The notes beneath the pieces were generated by a model. That model searched no databases. It was given only the letters and a program-made list of their open reading frames with translations, and was not told the origin of the DNA. From positions 1 through 64,000 of the forward strand of contig JANXEA010000008.1 of assembly GCA_025059045.1 (NCBI GenBank): DNA of 64,000 bases, read 5' to 3'. Origin of the DNA: Candidatus Bathyarchaeota archaeon (lineage in GTDB: Archaea > Thermoproteota > Bathyarchaeia > Bathyarchaeales > DTEX01). Position 1 is the first letter of the stretch. Each line of letters begins with the position of its first letter. A program made the translations under genes and the position numbers. Below, piece after piece: positions 53,105-62,200 of the stretch.

Positions 53105-53582
53105 CTCCTAAGTAGAAATGGTTACAGTAAGGTAAATATGTCATCTCTCCAGCCTTCCTACTTCTTCTCGTCCATGCCCCCATCTTTCTCTATAAATGCT
53201 GGCAGTGCAGGTATATGAGTACGTCTTCAGATATGAGCTGGTGAAGGATCCAAATGAAATTATTTAAAATTTATGGAGCCGAATAGCAAGCTAAATGCCA
53301 AAATAATACAACCTAATTTTATCTAACCATTAATCAATTCTCTTGCAGGCCATCTTTGGCCGGAACTAGAGTTAAGTCAGGGTCGCTCCATCTCATCATC
53401 ACAAGTGCTCAGAATGGTGTCCCTCATCACGCAGCAGAATACTATATACAACTTTCTAAAAAACCTATCCAATAACATGGCACTAAGGATAGGGGGCTTT
53501 AGTTTTACGGCAACATATATACAGGAAAACAATGGGTTTTAAACGACACATTTAATAAGGAAGGATGCATAAGTAGTAGGGT
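53105..53582. other. Intergenic stretch with only a weak open frame
   Basis: About 480 bases ahead of a hairpin and the small zinc-ribbon gene. A plus-strand frame around 53340-53542 without a clear start (MVSLITQQNTIYNFLKNLSN in part) shows slight coding character. I do not call a gene. The sequence TTTAATAAGG near 53550 could be a promoter for the downstream gene. Confidence 0.35.
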
Positions 53583-53623
53583 CTGCAAGAATTCTAAGCC
53601 CACCTCGCGCTTAATTCTTGCAG
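53583..53623 (+). promoter_or_regulatory. Strong 15-bp hairpin in the leader of the zinc-ribbon gene
   Basis: CTGCAAGAATTCTAAGC (53583-53599) folds onto GCTTAATTCTTGCAG (53609-53623), giving 15 pairs with a 2-base bulge (CT) and a 9-base loop. It lies 29 bases before the ATG of the zinc-ribbon gene. There is no T run after it, so it is not an obvious terminator. It may be a structured leader or a binding site. Confidence 0.6.
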
Positions 53624-53651
53624 TAAAACAGAGGAGAGTGAAAAGTATAGA

Positions 53652-53801
53652 ATGTCTTCAAGGCCAATGTTTAAAGCGGTCTGCTCAGAATGCAGCCAAG
53701 AATGCGAAGTACCCTTTAAGCCTGACCCAAACAGGCCAGTATACTGCAGAGAATGCTGGGCCAAAAGAAGACCGCAGAGAAGAAAATACAGAAGATATTA
53801 A
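53652..53801 (+). CDS. 49-residue CxxC zinc-ribbon protein
   Basis: Starts SSRPMFKAVCSECSQECEV after the methionine. Cysteines follow C-x2-C-x3-C then a CREC pair (NRPVYCRECWAKRRP), and the tail is very basic (QRRKYRR). This C-x2-C...C-x2-C zinc-ribbon with a FKPDPNRPVYC segment is a common, short archaeal protein, probably a nucleic-acid binder tied to the ribosome or transcription. GAGGAG lies about 14 bases upstream, rather far for an RBS, so leaderless translation is possible. It precedes EF-1 alpha. Confidence 0.75.
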   Translation: MSSRPMFKAVCSECSQECEVPFKPDPNRPVYCRECWAKRRPQRRKYRRY

Positions 53802-53983
53802 GGTCACCGTTGCGGTATTCACATAAAACAATTTTCGCCACCATCTCTTTCTAGAAAGGTACACATTTCACTTCACACACTAAATGTTAAGAGCCGACGA
53901 AGGGTAAGCTTAAAATAACTGTAATAGCTGATTCTTAACCAGTTCATCACAACCAATGAAAAGTGAAAGATGGAGGAGATTGA

Positions 53984-55285
53984 ATGAGCAAACCAGAAAA
54001 GCCACATCTTAACCTCGTGATCATCGGCCACGTAGACCATGGCAAATCCACCACAATGGGGCACCTTCTCTACCAAGCGGGAGTAGTCGATGAGAGAACC
54101 GTAAAGACCTATGAAGAAGAAGCAAAGAGAATGGGTAAGGAAACCTTCAAGTTCGCATGGATACTAGACAACCTAAAGGAGGAGAGAGAAAGGGGACTAA
54201 CCATCGATCTCCGATTCCTAAAATTTGAGACGCCAAAATACTTCTTCACGATTATAGATGCTCCTGGACATAGAGACTTCGTCAAGAACATGATAACTGG
54301 CGCCAGCCAAGCTGACGCAGCAGTCCTCTTCATATCGGCGAAAAGAGGCGAGTTCGAAGCTGGAATAGGACCTGGCGGACAAACAAGAGAACATGCCTTC
54401 TTAGCATTCACTCTGGGTGTGAGGCAGATTGTTGTAGCGATAAACAAAATGGATGATCCGTCGGTCAACTGGAGCAAAGAGAGGTACGAAGAAGTCAAGA
54501 ACGAAGTATCCCGGATGCTTAGACTAGTAGGTTATGATCCGTCAAAAATCAATTTTGTGCCCACTTCGGGGTGGACTGGAGACAACTTAACGAAACCAAG
54601 CGATAAAATGCCTTGGTACAAAGGACCCACACTTTATGAGGCGTTAGACACTCTGCAGATGCCTCCAAAGCCAATTGACAAGCCATTGCGTTTGCCAATC
54701 CAAGACGTCTACTCTATTCAGGGAGTAGGAACGGTGCCAGTTGGAAGAGTGGAGACTGGTGTACTTAAGGAGGGCGATACAGTGATCTTTATGCCGTCAG
54801 GTAAGACAGGTGAAGTAAAATCTATTGAGACCCATTACGTGAGAATACCGAGGGCAGAGCCTGGAGATAACATAGGTTTCAACGTTAGAGGTATTGCGAA
54901 GAACGAGATAAAAAGAGGTGATGTATGCGGGCATGTTAGCAACCCACCGACTGTAGCGAAGGAGTTTATCGGGCAGATAATAGTCATACATCACCCCACT
55001 GCAATTGCTGCAGGATATACACCTGTCCTTCATGCACATACAGCGCAGGTTGCATGCAGATTTGCAGAGCTAATCAGAAAAATTGATCCTAGAACAGGTC
55101 AGACGATCGAGGAAAAACCATCATTCTTGAAGACTGGTGACAGCGCATTAGTAAGGTTTGAGCCTCTACGCCCATTGCCAATAGAGGTCTACACAGATTT
55201 TCCAGAACTAGGCCGCTTCGCAATACGCGACATGGGAACAACAATCGCCGCAGGCGTTGTAAGAGAGATTACCAAGAAAATGTAA
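53984..55285 (+). CDS. tuf: Translation elongation factor 1 alpha
   Basis: 433 residues; GGAGGAG six bases before ATG 53984 is a strong RBS. GTPase motifs: [19 protein letters not shown] (G1), the switch I segment [25 protein letters not shown] (G3), [12 protein letters not shown] (G4) and [12 protein letters not shown] (G5). Domain II and III features follow ([18 protein letters not shown] and [16 protein letters not shown]). It carries aminoacyl-tRNA to the ribosome. The strong RBS fits a highly expressed gene. Confidence 0.97.
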   Translation: MSKPEKPHLNLVIIGHVDHGKSTTMGHLLYQAGVVDERTVKTYEEEAKRMGKETFKFAWILDNLKEERERGLTIDLRFLKFETPKYFFTIIDAPGHRDFVKNMITGASQADAAVLFISAKRGEFEAGIGPGGQTREHAFLAFTLGVRQIVVAINKMDDPSVNWSKERYEEVKNEVSRMLRLVGYDPSKINFVPTSGWTGDNLTKPSDKMPWYKGPTLYEALDTLQMPPKPIDKPLRLPIQDVYSIQGVGTVPVGRVETGVLKEGDTVIFMPSGKTGEVKSIETHYVRIPRAEPGDNIGFNVRGIAKNEIKRGDVCGHVSNPPTVAKEFIGQIIVIHHPTAIAAGYTPVLHAHTAQVACRFAELIRKIDPRTGQTIEEKPSFLKTGDSALVRFEPLRPLPIEVYTDFPELGRFAIRDMGTTIAAGVVREITKKM

Positions 55286-55368
55286 GAATTTGTCGTCAAT
55301 TCTCTTAAACATGCTTCTCTTTTTTCTTCAGCCCTGATCTTCACACTCAAATCTATGGAGGAAAGTCT

Positions 55369-55914
55369 TTGAAGAACAAAAAAGTGGAGATAATATACTT
55401 TTATTCTGATGTATACGAAAGCGGAGGAAAACTTTCCAGACTAATAAAAAAACTTCAACAGCAACGCGGCGACATACAAATTCATTTAATCAACGTTGAC
55501 GACCCAAAAAATGAAAACTTAACTGAATTGTATAGCGTAAATACAGTTCCATTGATGATCTTTCTTACACCGGAGGGACAAATCGCGGCGCGGAGATTTA
55601 TGCCCTTATCCTCCGAGAACGTTGTAAATGAGATTGCAGACCAAGTCGTAAAAGGCATCCTACCAAATCCGGCGGTTGATGAAAAAAGAGAGAAAATAGT
55701 CAAACTCATAAAGAACATCACAAAACGCGGCGTATTAACTGAACTTATAGCGGATGAAATAATCAATGACATTCTTGAGGCCAATCTGGAAGCCGAGCTC
55801 GACAGAGTAATAGATTCCCACATTAGCATTTTGAATCACACAATAAAGGATCTTGAAGAAATTAAGACTGTACTAAATAGATATTCAAAGAGAAGGAACG
55901 AATTCTTAATCTAG
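55369..55914 (+). CDS. Thioredoxin-fold protein lacking the CxxC, with helical C-terminus
   Basis: 181 residues from a TTG start behind GGAGGAAAG. The first 100 residues follow a thioredoxin pattern: VEIIYFYSDVYESGGKLSRL where a CxxC would be (instead DVYESGG), then IQIHLINVDDPKNENLTELY and VNTVPLMIFLTPEGQIAARR, which holds the cis-proline VP. The C-terminal 75 residues are helical and mostly polar. With no cysteines it cannot do disulfide chemistry, so a chaperone or binding role is likely. 83 bases after EF-1 alpha, same strand. Confidence 0.65.
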   Translation: MKNKKVEIIYFYSDVYESGGKLSRLIKKLQQQRGDIQIHLINVDDPKNENLTELYSVNTVPLMIFLTPEGQIAARRFMPLSSENVVNEIADQVVKGILPNPAVDEKREKIVKLIKNITKRGVLTELIADEIINDILEANLEAELDRVIDSHISILNHTIKDLEEIKTVLNRYSKRRNEFLI

Positions 55915-56048
55915 AAACCTTTCATAGTCTAAAGGTGCTTATGAAAATCTATAAACCGTCCTTTTGAAGCACAATCAGCACATTGTCCGGGTTATTAAGA
56001 AGACAGCCTTGATCACAAGAATTTTCTCCAAAAGTTCCTCATTAGTGG

Positions 56049-56123
56049 TGGGGTCGCCCGGATTTGAACCGGGGTCAAGAGAGCCCAAGTCTCCTAGCCT
56101 AGACCAAACTAGCCGACGACCCC
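56049..56123 (-). tRNA. tRNA-Pro (TGG), no intron
   Basis: The acceptor stem is GGGGTCG (56117-56123) with CGACCCC (56050-56056) and discriminator A at 56049. D arm is GGCTAGTTTGGTCTAGGC-like, the anticodon arm GGAGA-CTTGGGC-TCTCT gives TGG, and the T arm is CCCGG-TTCAAAT-CCGGG. A CCA is encoded just past it (56046-56048), unlike the other two tRNA genes here. Confidence 0.93.
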
Positions 56124-56209
56124 AAAACCGTCTATTTCTAATGGTTAACTAGTTATTTTAAAAACATTTCTCACCGTTTCTAGCTATAGCGAACAAGTTG
56201 TCGTCCCAT

Positions 56210-56884
56210 TCATATGGTCAGAAGCCACGGAGCATAAGTCTTAGCAAGCATAAGAATAATAAACGATATTATTGGTACCGTAACATTATCGTCTATTGGA
56301 TTAAACTCGAAATGTTCGATAAAGGAAGCCGCTGCACCTGCCAATATGCCTGCGTATCCGAGGACTGCTCCCACTGTAACAGAGAAAAAAGCCATAGCTA
56401 AATTTCCCCACCAAGATTTTGTTCTCTTTCCATAAAGGAGATTTCTAACAATTCCAGTCACCGCGTCTCCAATTGACATGAAAAGAACAGGCAAAATTCC
56501 AATCCAGAAATTTCCACCCGAAAGAAGCCATCCCAGCGAAATTATCGCACCCCACATTATACAGAATGAAACCTCATACATGTTATCTTCAGTCTGGAAC
56601 CAAGTAAAAATTTTTCCAGTCCTATGAGGCAAGTATAAGAATAACGCCAGCATACAAGCCATAATCAACGGTAACATATACGTGCTAAATACGAAGGGTA
56701 CAATGAGGGCGCAAAATCCTCCGGCTAGAATGTGGATGACCTTACGGTTGTAGTAGACTGCAACGTAATGTTCCATCCCGCGTCTTATCATGTGTTTATA
56801 GGTTCTCTGTGTAAGGATAGTTGCTACGAAAATCACCCACATCAAGAGTAAGACTGTGGCAACAATCTCGTAATATGATATCAT
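56210..56884 (-). CDS. Dolichol kinase/phosphatidate cytidylyltransferase-like membrane protein
   Basis: 224 residues with six or seven membrane helices. YYNRKVIHILAGGFCALIVP has the K-x2-H motif near residue 48, and LFMSIGDAVTGIVRNLLYGK followed by RTKSWWGNLAMAFF is the CTP-binding DA-x-T-G-x3-R/GK segment. These belong to the SEC59/DGK1/phytol kinase group, which phosphorylates polyprenols with CTP. It may supply polyprenyl phosphate for surface glycosylation or recycle isoprenoid alcohols. CDP-archaeol synthase is a less likely alternative. Confidence 0.8.
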   Translation of the reverse strand: MISYYEIVATVLLLMWVIFVATILTQRTYKHMIRRGMEHYVAVYYNRKVIHILAGGFCALIVPFVFSTYMLPLIMACMLALFLYLPHRTGKIFTWFQTEDNMYEVSFCIMWGAIISLGWLLSGGNFWIGILPVLFMSIGDAVTGIVRNLLYGKRTKSWWGNLAMAFFSVTVGAVLGYAGILAGAAASFIEHFEFNPIDDNVTVPIISFIILMLAKTYAPWLLTI

Positions 56885-57089
56885 AGCCCCAAAATTCTTT
56901 ATTTTATTTTCAATAAAAGGTTTTGGATAAAAAGTCTGAGAAACTGTTGTTTCACCATTGTCCTATAAAATTAACCATATGATATCATAGGCAGCCTCGA
57001 ACCGTTCTCCTTAAATAATGTCCATCCTCTATTCTTTCCATCAAATCTTGATGAAAGAATGGGAACAAACCCTAATTTGGGGATAGGCC

Positions 57090-58004
57090 TTGCTCCGGGA
57101 TCCATACGGAAGACCTGTGAGGAGCATACGAGTTTCCGTAACCCGTAAATGTAATCTCAGATGCTTCTATTGCCATCGTGAAGGCGAAGAAGAAAAAGCA
57201 TTGACAGAAATGACGGCTGATGAGATTTGCAACATCATTAAGATTGCCGCCAGTTTCGGCGTAAATAAAGTGAAACTCACTGGTGGAGAACCACTCTTAA
57301 GAGCAGATATTATAGAGGTAGTGTCGAGGATAAGGGGTCTGCGAGGTATAAGGGAAATTGCGATGACGACAAACGGGGTTCTATTGGAAGAGTATGCTCT
57401 TGATTTGAGGGCGGCGGGATTAGACAGGGTGAATATCAGTCTTGATACACTTAATCCCGACAAATACTCGCAGATCACAGGTTTGAACGCCCTTACCAAA
57501 GTGCTTTCCGGAATTAAGGAGGCAAAGAGAGTAGGTTTCTCGCCGATCAAGCTTAACATGGTCATTTTAAGGGGAGTAAACGATGATGAAGTTGAGAGAA
57601 TGATCACATTCGCTGAAGAAAATGCGCTTACACTTCAGATAATAGAGCTAGAGTCAAAGGATGAGGACGAAATTTACAGGGAATATCATGTTGAACTAGA
57701 CAAGATTGAAGAATACTTCTTGAAAATGGCTGAGAAAGTAACTGTGAGACGGATGCATCATCGGAAGAAGTATCGTCTCTCAAGCGGAGGAGAGGTTGAG
57801 GTTGTCAAGCCGATGCATAACACTGAATTTTGCAGTCACTGCAACCGCCTACGCGTTACGTCTGACGGAAAATTAAAGCCATGCTTATTCCGCAATGATA
57901 ATCTTGTGGACATAGTAGGCCCCATGAGAAAAGGAGCTAGCGAAGAAGCCTTAAGAAAAATCTTCATCGAAGCAGTAAAACTGAGGGAACCTTACTTCAA
58001 GTAG
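57090..58004 (+). CDS. moaA: GTP 3',8-cyclase (MoaA)
   Basis: 304 residues from TTG 57090. The radical SAM site is VTRKCNLRCFYCHREGEE, followed by VKLTGGEPLLRADI and MTTNGVLLEEYALDL. The second iron-sulfur site is EFCSHCNRLRVTSDGKLKPC (C-x2-C-x13-C). This is archaeal MoaA, catalysing the first step of molybdopterin (molybdenum and tungsten cofactor) synthesis. The AOR gene 3 kb away needs that cofactor. The other moa genes are not in the window. Confidence 0.93.
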   Translation: MLRDPYGRPVRSIRVSVTRKCNLRCFYCHREGEEEKALTEMTADEICNIIKIAASFGVNKVKLTGGEPLLRADIIEVVSRIRGLRGIREIAMTTNGVLLEEYALDLRAAGLDRVNISLDTLNPDKYSQITGLNALTKVLSGIKEAKRVGFSPIKLNMVILRGVNDDEVERMITFAEENALTLQIIELESKDEDEIYREYHVELDKIEEYFLKMAEKVTVRRMHHRKKYRLSSGGEVEVVKPMHNTEFCSHCNRLRVTSDGKLKPCLFRNDNLVDIVGPMRKGASEEALRKIFIEAVKLREPYFK

Positions 58005-58136
58005 AATGGAGCTTGTTAAGGTGATATAACGTAAATATGCCACGGATTCGGCTAGTGAAGAAGTCGTACCAAACTATGTTTACACATTTTAGCGCGTCTA
58101 TTCGAGGTCACAGCACACCATGTTTTTAAGGACCTC

Positions 58137-58673
58137 TTACGATTGCACCGTCTCTTCTATATTGCGTATGCTAGGTGCTTCCTCTTCAGCAATGTCTTCA
58201 CCGATGGTTTCAGAAGGACCATGTGAAACCTCCGGTATATTTTTAGAAAATTCTACATTGCTCTTGTCGACTGGTGTTGAAGATTTTGGCATAGATTCCT
58301 CCGAAAAACCTTTTATTCTTCGCATCTCTTGCTTTGCCGCCTCTAAACCTAAGAGAACAGCTTTACTCTGTTTTTCATAGATCTCATCATCGATGTCACC
58401 GGCTGCATGATGTATCTCTAGGCTGGCTAGAAAAAGCTCTAACGTGCTTATCTGCCTCTCCAATTCTTGAGCTCTTAGGCTCATCTTGTCAATAACAGTC
58501 TTCAAATGACCTTCTAACTCATTTATAGCCTCATTAACCTCAGCACTCAACTGTTCATATGTTGCCTTCGATATCTTGCCATTATTGAAAAGGTTTTCCA
58601 GAACTTGCTTCTTCTTTTTTGTCATTTCCATCTCTTTAGTAACAAGCTCAAATGAATATCTCCATATACTCAA
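58137..58673 (-). CDS. CdvA-like coiled-coil protein with acidic C-terminal tail
   Basis: 178 residues from TTG 58673, with GAGGTG seven bases upstream. This start aligns with the TTG start of the paralogue at 12690-13091; the frame stays open further up. LSIWRYSFELVTKEMEM, LEGHLKTVIDKMSLRA, TLELFLASLEIHHAAGDIDD and LGLEAAKQEMRRIKG are paralogous blocks. Beyond them is a tail of about 55 residues, disordered and acidic (PEVSHGPSETIGEDIAEEEA), which the other copy lacks. Sulfolobus CdvA binds CdvB through its C-terminal end, so this tail could recruit an ESCRT-III protein; inferred. Confidence 0.65.
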   Translation of the reverse strand: MSIWRYSFELVTKEMEMTKKKKQVLENLFNNGKISKATYEQLSAEVNEAINELEGHLKTVIDKMSLRAQELERQISTLELFLASLEIHHAAGDIDDEIYEKQSKAVLLGLEAAKQEMRRIKGFSEESMPKSSTPVDKSNVEFSKNIPEVSHGPSETIGEDIAEEEAPSIRNIEETVQS

Positions 58674-58909
58674 ACCTAAACACCTCGTGAAGAGGTTGAA
58701 GACGAAGAAGATAACTTTTGCCATCACGCATGTATATGTTATCATATTAAGGCAATTTCATATTAAGGCAATTTTCATTTTCCAGCATCCAAGTTAGGAG
58801 AGAACAATACAAAAATTCCTTTAAGCCCAGAATTTTAGGCTCGTCTTAGCATCAATTATATAAGTATCTTCCCTCAATTACTAAAAGAGTTTAAGAGGTG
58901 TTCCCCCTA

Positions 58910-59644
58910 ATGGGAGAAGGCGTCCCTGCCGTTAAGGTTGTCGACGTACACAAGATATATTACTTGAAAGGCGAAGAGGTTCACGCATTAAGAGGGATAA
59001 CTCTCGAAATTCCTCGCGGCGAATATCTCTCCGTAATGGGTCCCTCAGGATCCGGAAAGACCACGCTCTTCAACATGGTCGGCGGAATCGACCGACCTAC
59101 GAAAGGCGATATCTTTATCGACGGTGTTGACCTTTCTAAGGTTCCTTCAAAGGCAATGGCATGGCTGAGATGCCGGAAGATCGGCTACATCTTCCAAACC
59201 TTCAACCTTATACCAGTACTAACAGCCATGGAAAATGTGGCTTTGCCGATGATCTTCTTGGGGGTAAGCAAGGAAGAGAGACAAAAGAAGGCTGTTGAAC
59301 TATTGAATGTAGTCGGCTTAGGCGACCGAGTCGACCACAGACCAACAGAGCTGAGCGGCGGTCAGCAGCAGCGTGTAGCCATAGCAAGAGCGCTTGCAAA
59401 TGACCCTGCAATCATTCTTGCTGATGAGCCGACAGGAAACCTCGATCTTAATACTGGTTTCGCCATAGTTCAGCTCTTGTACCGCCTAAAAGCTGAACGA
59501 GGAACGACAATTATCTGTGCAACCCATGACTTGAAAATGATTGATATTAGCGACAGGGTTGTATTCTTAAGGGACGGAGCTATCGAAAACATTGAACAGA
59601 GAAGGGGACTTGTCCTAACAGCCGAAGAATTTGAGAGAGGGTGA
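58910..59644 (+). CDS. ABC transporter ATP-binding protein, MacB/LolD type
   Basis: About 244 residues from ATG 58910, which follows AAGAGGTG by nine bases; the frame extends to GTG 58898. Walker A is MGPSGSGKTTLFNMVGG, the Q loop is YIFQTFNLIPVL, the signature is LSGGQQQRVAIARALAN, Walker B is ILADEPTGNLD and the switch histidine is in CATHDLKMID. MacB-type ATPases drive FtsX-like permeases. It shares near-identical DNA tracts with the gene at 62912-63646. It is co-transcribed with the zinc-finger-like gene that follows. Confidence 0.93.
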   Translation: MGEGVPAVKVVDVHKIYYLKGEEVHALRGITLEIPRGEYLSVMGPSGSGKTTLFNMVGGIDRPTKGDIFIDGVDLSKVPSKAMAWLRCRKIGYIFQTFNLIPVLTAMENVALPMIFLGVSKEERQKKAVELLNVVGLGDRVDHRPTELSGGQQQRVAIARALANDPAIILADEPTGNLDLNTGFAIVQLLYRLKAERGTTIICATHDLKMIDISDRVVFLRDGAIENIEQRRGLVLTAEEFERG

Positions 59645-59649
59645 TGATG

Positions 59650-59976
59650 ATGCCGTCAAGTTCTGAAAGCATACAATGTCCATGTGGAAGGATTATCGGA
59701 GATCCTGAAGAATATAAGGTTCTATACCTAAAACATGAAATGAAAGAGATAGACATTCTATGCCCAAATGATTCCTGCTATCTCAGAGAACTTGGATACA
59801 TAAAATTCGAGGTAGAGGAAGGGAAGGCGAAATTCAAAGAGGCCTCATTCTATCCACCATTTGTTACGTGGAATGCTGGAAGGCTAGGGTTCGAAAACGC
59901 TGAAAAGGTACTGAAGTCGCATCTCAAGCAGATAGCGAAAAGGGTAGATTGGGAGAGGCTAGGAAAACAGAAGTAA
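59650..59976 (+). CDS. Hypothetical protein with possible zinc-binding cysteines, coupled to the ABC ATPase
   Basis: About 108 residues; three successive ATGs follow the upstream stop (59644, 59647, 59650) and the last is best spaced from GAGAGGGTG. CPCGRIIGDPEEYK and ILCPNDSCYLREL hold two cysteine pairs that could form a zinc ribbon; the rest is charged, ending KRVDWERLGKQK. The gene directly abuts the ATPase stop. No family recognised. It is probably an accessory protein of the transporter, or only a neighbour. Confidence 0.6.
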   Translation: MPSSSESIQCPCGRIIGDPEEYKVLYLKHEMKEIDILCPNDSCYLRELGYIKFEVEEGKAKFKEASFYPPFVTWNAGRLGFENAEKVLKSHLKQIAKRVDWERLGKQK

Positions 59977-60113
59977 AGACAGTGATTATGCCTTTCGATT
60001 TCGTAAACACATCTTTGAGTATAGTGGATGCTGTGAGTCGAATTTTTGCGATCAACACAACATTGAATATTTAGAGAATCTGATAGACATTTAGTGTTTA
60101 AGAAGAAAAACTG

Positions 60114-62000
60114 TTAAATGTTTGACCTAAACTGTGAGCAGTAATTTTCCAGCCACTCTATCCCCAGTTCTTCTAGTTTATACTCTTTTGGAACACCATT
60201 CTCGTCCCATCCCATCATTTCATAGTAGATGCTTATAGCTCTTCTTAATTTTTCCCTGTCCAGAGCCGTGTTAGATAATGGACCTGAAGTTGTGGGAGAG
60301 AAGAACCTCTCAGGCAACCAGTCATCCTTGCATGTGAAACCTTCTCGGAGATTAAATATACGCGCCATTGTGGTGACCCGCTCCCCCACCTTCATTAGCT
60401 CCCAAGCAGTTGTGTTCCATCCAGTAGTTGCCCGCACAATCTCAGTCTTTTGATGGAAGTCCCAGGGCACAAAGTCGCATAATAGAAGGCAATTATCAAG
60501 GACCCGCCAATTCACGAAATTTATGAGGGCGCTGACTTTCTTTGGGCCTAGATCCTCAAGGGGGATCGGTTCAAGAATCCCCAATGCCGAGAAATTCTTT
60601 AATGCCCTACCGTCTGCAAGTACAGTATCATGCAAGTTATGCATGTGATCGGCCCCTGTGGGTGATACGGCGTACCCCACTGCAAGCGCCCTCTTCAATC
60701 TAGGCTCATGCATAGGAACCTCCAGCCCCTTAACATGAATAGCAAATTTTTCGGAGCCCTTTCCAATAATCTCCGCCGCTCTCTTCACACCCTCCGCCAA
60801 AAGATCGCCAAACCCTTCCCTATCCCCTATCATCTTCACCATTCTCAACATCGCTTCAGCATTACCAAATCTTAAATCCAGTCCATCAGTGTCCTTTTCT
60901 GTAAGAATCCCATTCTCGTAGCATTCCATTGCAAACGCTATTGCGCACCCAGTGGATATGGAATCCATTGAATACCTATTACAAATCTCATTAGCCTTAG
61001 TCACCGCTTTCAGATCATCTATACCACAGTTCGATCCAAGCGCAGCGAGCGCCTCATATTCCGGTCCGCCATATTTTGGATCTACCTGCCAAGGTTCGTC
61101 AAACTTAACAACCTTTTTGCACCTAATTGGGCAAGCATAGCACCCATCCATACCTATGCTTATCGTTTCCTTTATTGTCCTAGCATCCAAGGCCTGAGGA
61201 TTATGAAAGTTTCCATCTCTAAAGTTTCTTGTCGGCAGATTCCCGGATGCAACCCCGCTGTCCATGCCGACCCCTGTACCATAATTGTGAGCCCAACCAG
61301 CAACTTCATTAAGATTTTTTATAAGCCAGCCCGCTAAGTCCTTAAGCTTTTGGCGATCGTAAACATCAAGTAATTTTTTCCTGCCTCTCACAGCAATCGC
61401 CTTAAGCCCCTTCGATCCCATAACAGCACCTAACCCGGTTCTGCCCGCAGCATCCTTTAAATCATTCATTATACAAGCGAATCGAACCATCTTCTCTCCA
61501 GCAGGACCAATAGATGCCACTCGTACAAGGGGGTCCCTTAGCTCCTTCCTGATTAAACTTTCCGTATCCCCTGTTTCCTTTCCCCAAATGTGCCTCGCAT
61601 CCATGATCTCAGCCTCCTCGTCATGCACCCATAGATATACAGGATCCTTCGACTTTCCGTCAATGATGACCGCGTCGAATCCAGCATGCTTGAGTTCTGC
61701 ACTCCACATGCCCCCAACCTCGGATTCCCCGAAGCCTCCTGTCAAGGGCGATTTGCCACCTACACTATTTCTCCCGCTTCCAGGAACAGGAACACCTGTT
61801 ATGGGTCCAGCCGCAAAGATTAGTTTGTTTTTTGGGCTTAGAGGGTCTACACCAGGCTCCAGCTCCTTCAAGAGGTAATATGCAACGAGCCCTTCCCCGC
61901 CAACATATCTCCGATAGAATATATCGTCAGGTTCCTCGACCCGGATCCTTCCGCATGAAAGATCTACACGCAATATCTTTCCATTATAGCCAAACGGCAT
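60114..62000 (-). CDS. Tungsten aldehyde:ferredoxin oxidoreductase family
   Basis: About 628 residues from ATG 62000 (GGAG nine bases upstream; TTG 62015 is an alternative). The N-terminal domain opens YNGKILRVDLSCGRIRVEEP and continues with LIFAAGPITGVPVPGSGRNS and SPLTGGFGESEVGG. The 4Fe-4S ligands are in DGCYACPIRCKKVVKF plus DNCLLLCDFVPWD. HEPRLKRALAVGYAVSPTGADH is a pterin-contact segment. The enzyme oxidises aldehydes (or related oxo compounds) and reduces ferredoxin. Specific subfamily cannot be told; FOR, GAPOR and others share this plan. No maturation genes other than moaA are nearby. Confidence 0.93.
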   Translation of the reverse strand: MPFGYNGKILRVDLSCGRIRVEEPDDIFYRRYVGGEGLVAYYLLKELEPGVDPLSPKNKLIFAAGPITGVPVPGSGRNSVGGKSPLTGGFGESEVGGMWSAELKHAGFDAVIIDGKSKDPVYLWVHDEEAEIMDARHIWGKETGDTESLIRKELRDPLVRVASIGPAGEKMVRFACIMNDLKDAAGRTGLGAVMGSKGLKAIAVRGRKKLLDVYDRQKLKDLAGWLIKNLNEVAGWAHNYGTGVGMDSGVASGNLPTRNFRDGNFHNPQALDARTIKETISIGMDGCYACPIRCKKVVKFDEPWQVDPKYGGPEYEALAALGSNCGIDDLKAVTKANEICNRYSMDSISTGCAIAFAMECYENGILTEKDTDGLDLRFGNAEAMLRMVKMIGDREGFGDLLAEGVKRAAEIIGKGSEKFAIHVKGLEVPMHEPRLKRALAVGYAVSPTGADHMHNLHDTVLADGRALKNFSALGILEPIPLEDLGPKKVSALINFVNWRVLDNCLLLCDFVPWDFHQKTEIVRATTGWNTTAWELMKVGERVTTMARIFNLREGFTCKDDWLPERFFSPTTSGPLSNTALDREKLRRAISIYYEMMGWDENGVPKEYKLEELGIEWLENYCSQFRSNI

Positions 62001-62200
62001 TCTCCATTTCTCCAATCCGCATCTTGATCAATATTGGTTATCCTCTGCTTTAGCCAGTATGGATGGATACGCTCCAAAAAAAATTTTACGTTATTAGAAT
62101 ACCTAAAATTTGAGAGCTCGCTATCTCCGATCTATCCATTTATGGAAAACATTTAAAAGGTGATGGCTGATAAAATAAAAGTATCTGCGGGGTCTCACCA

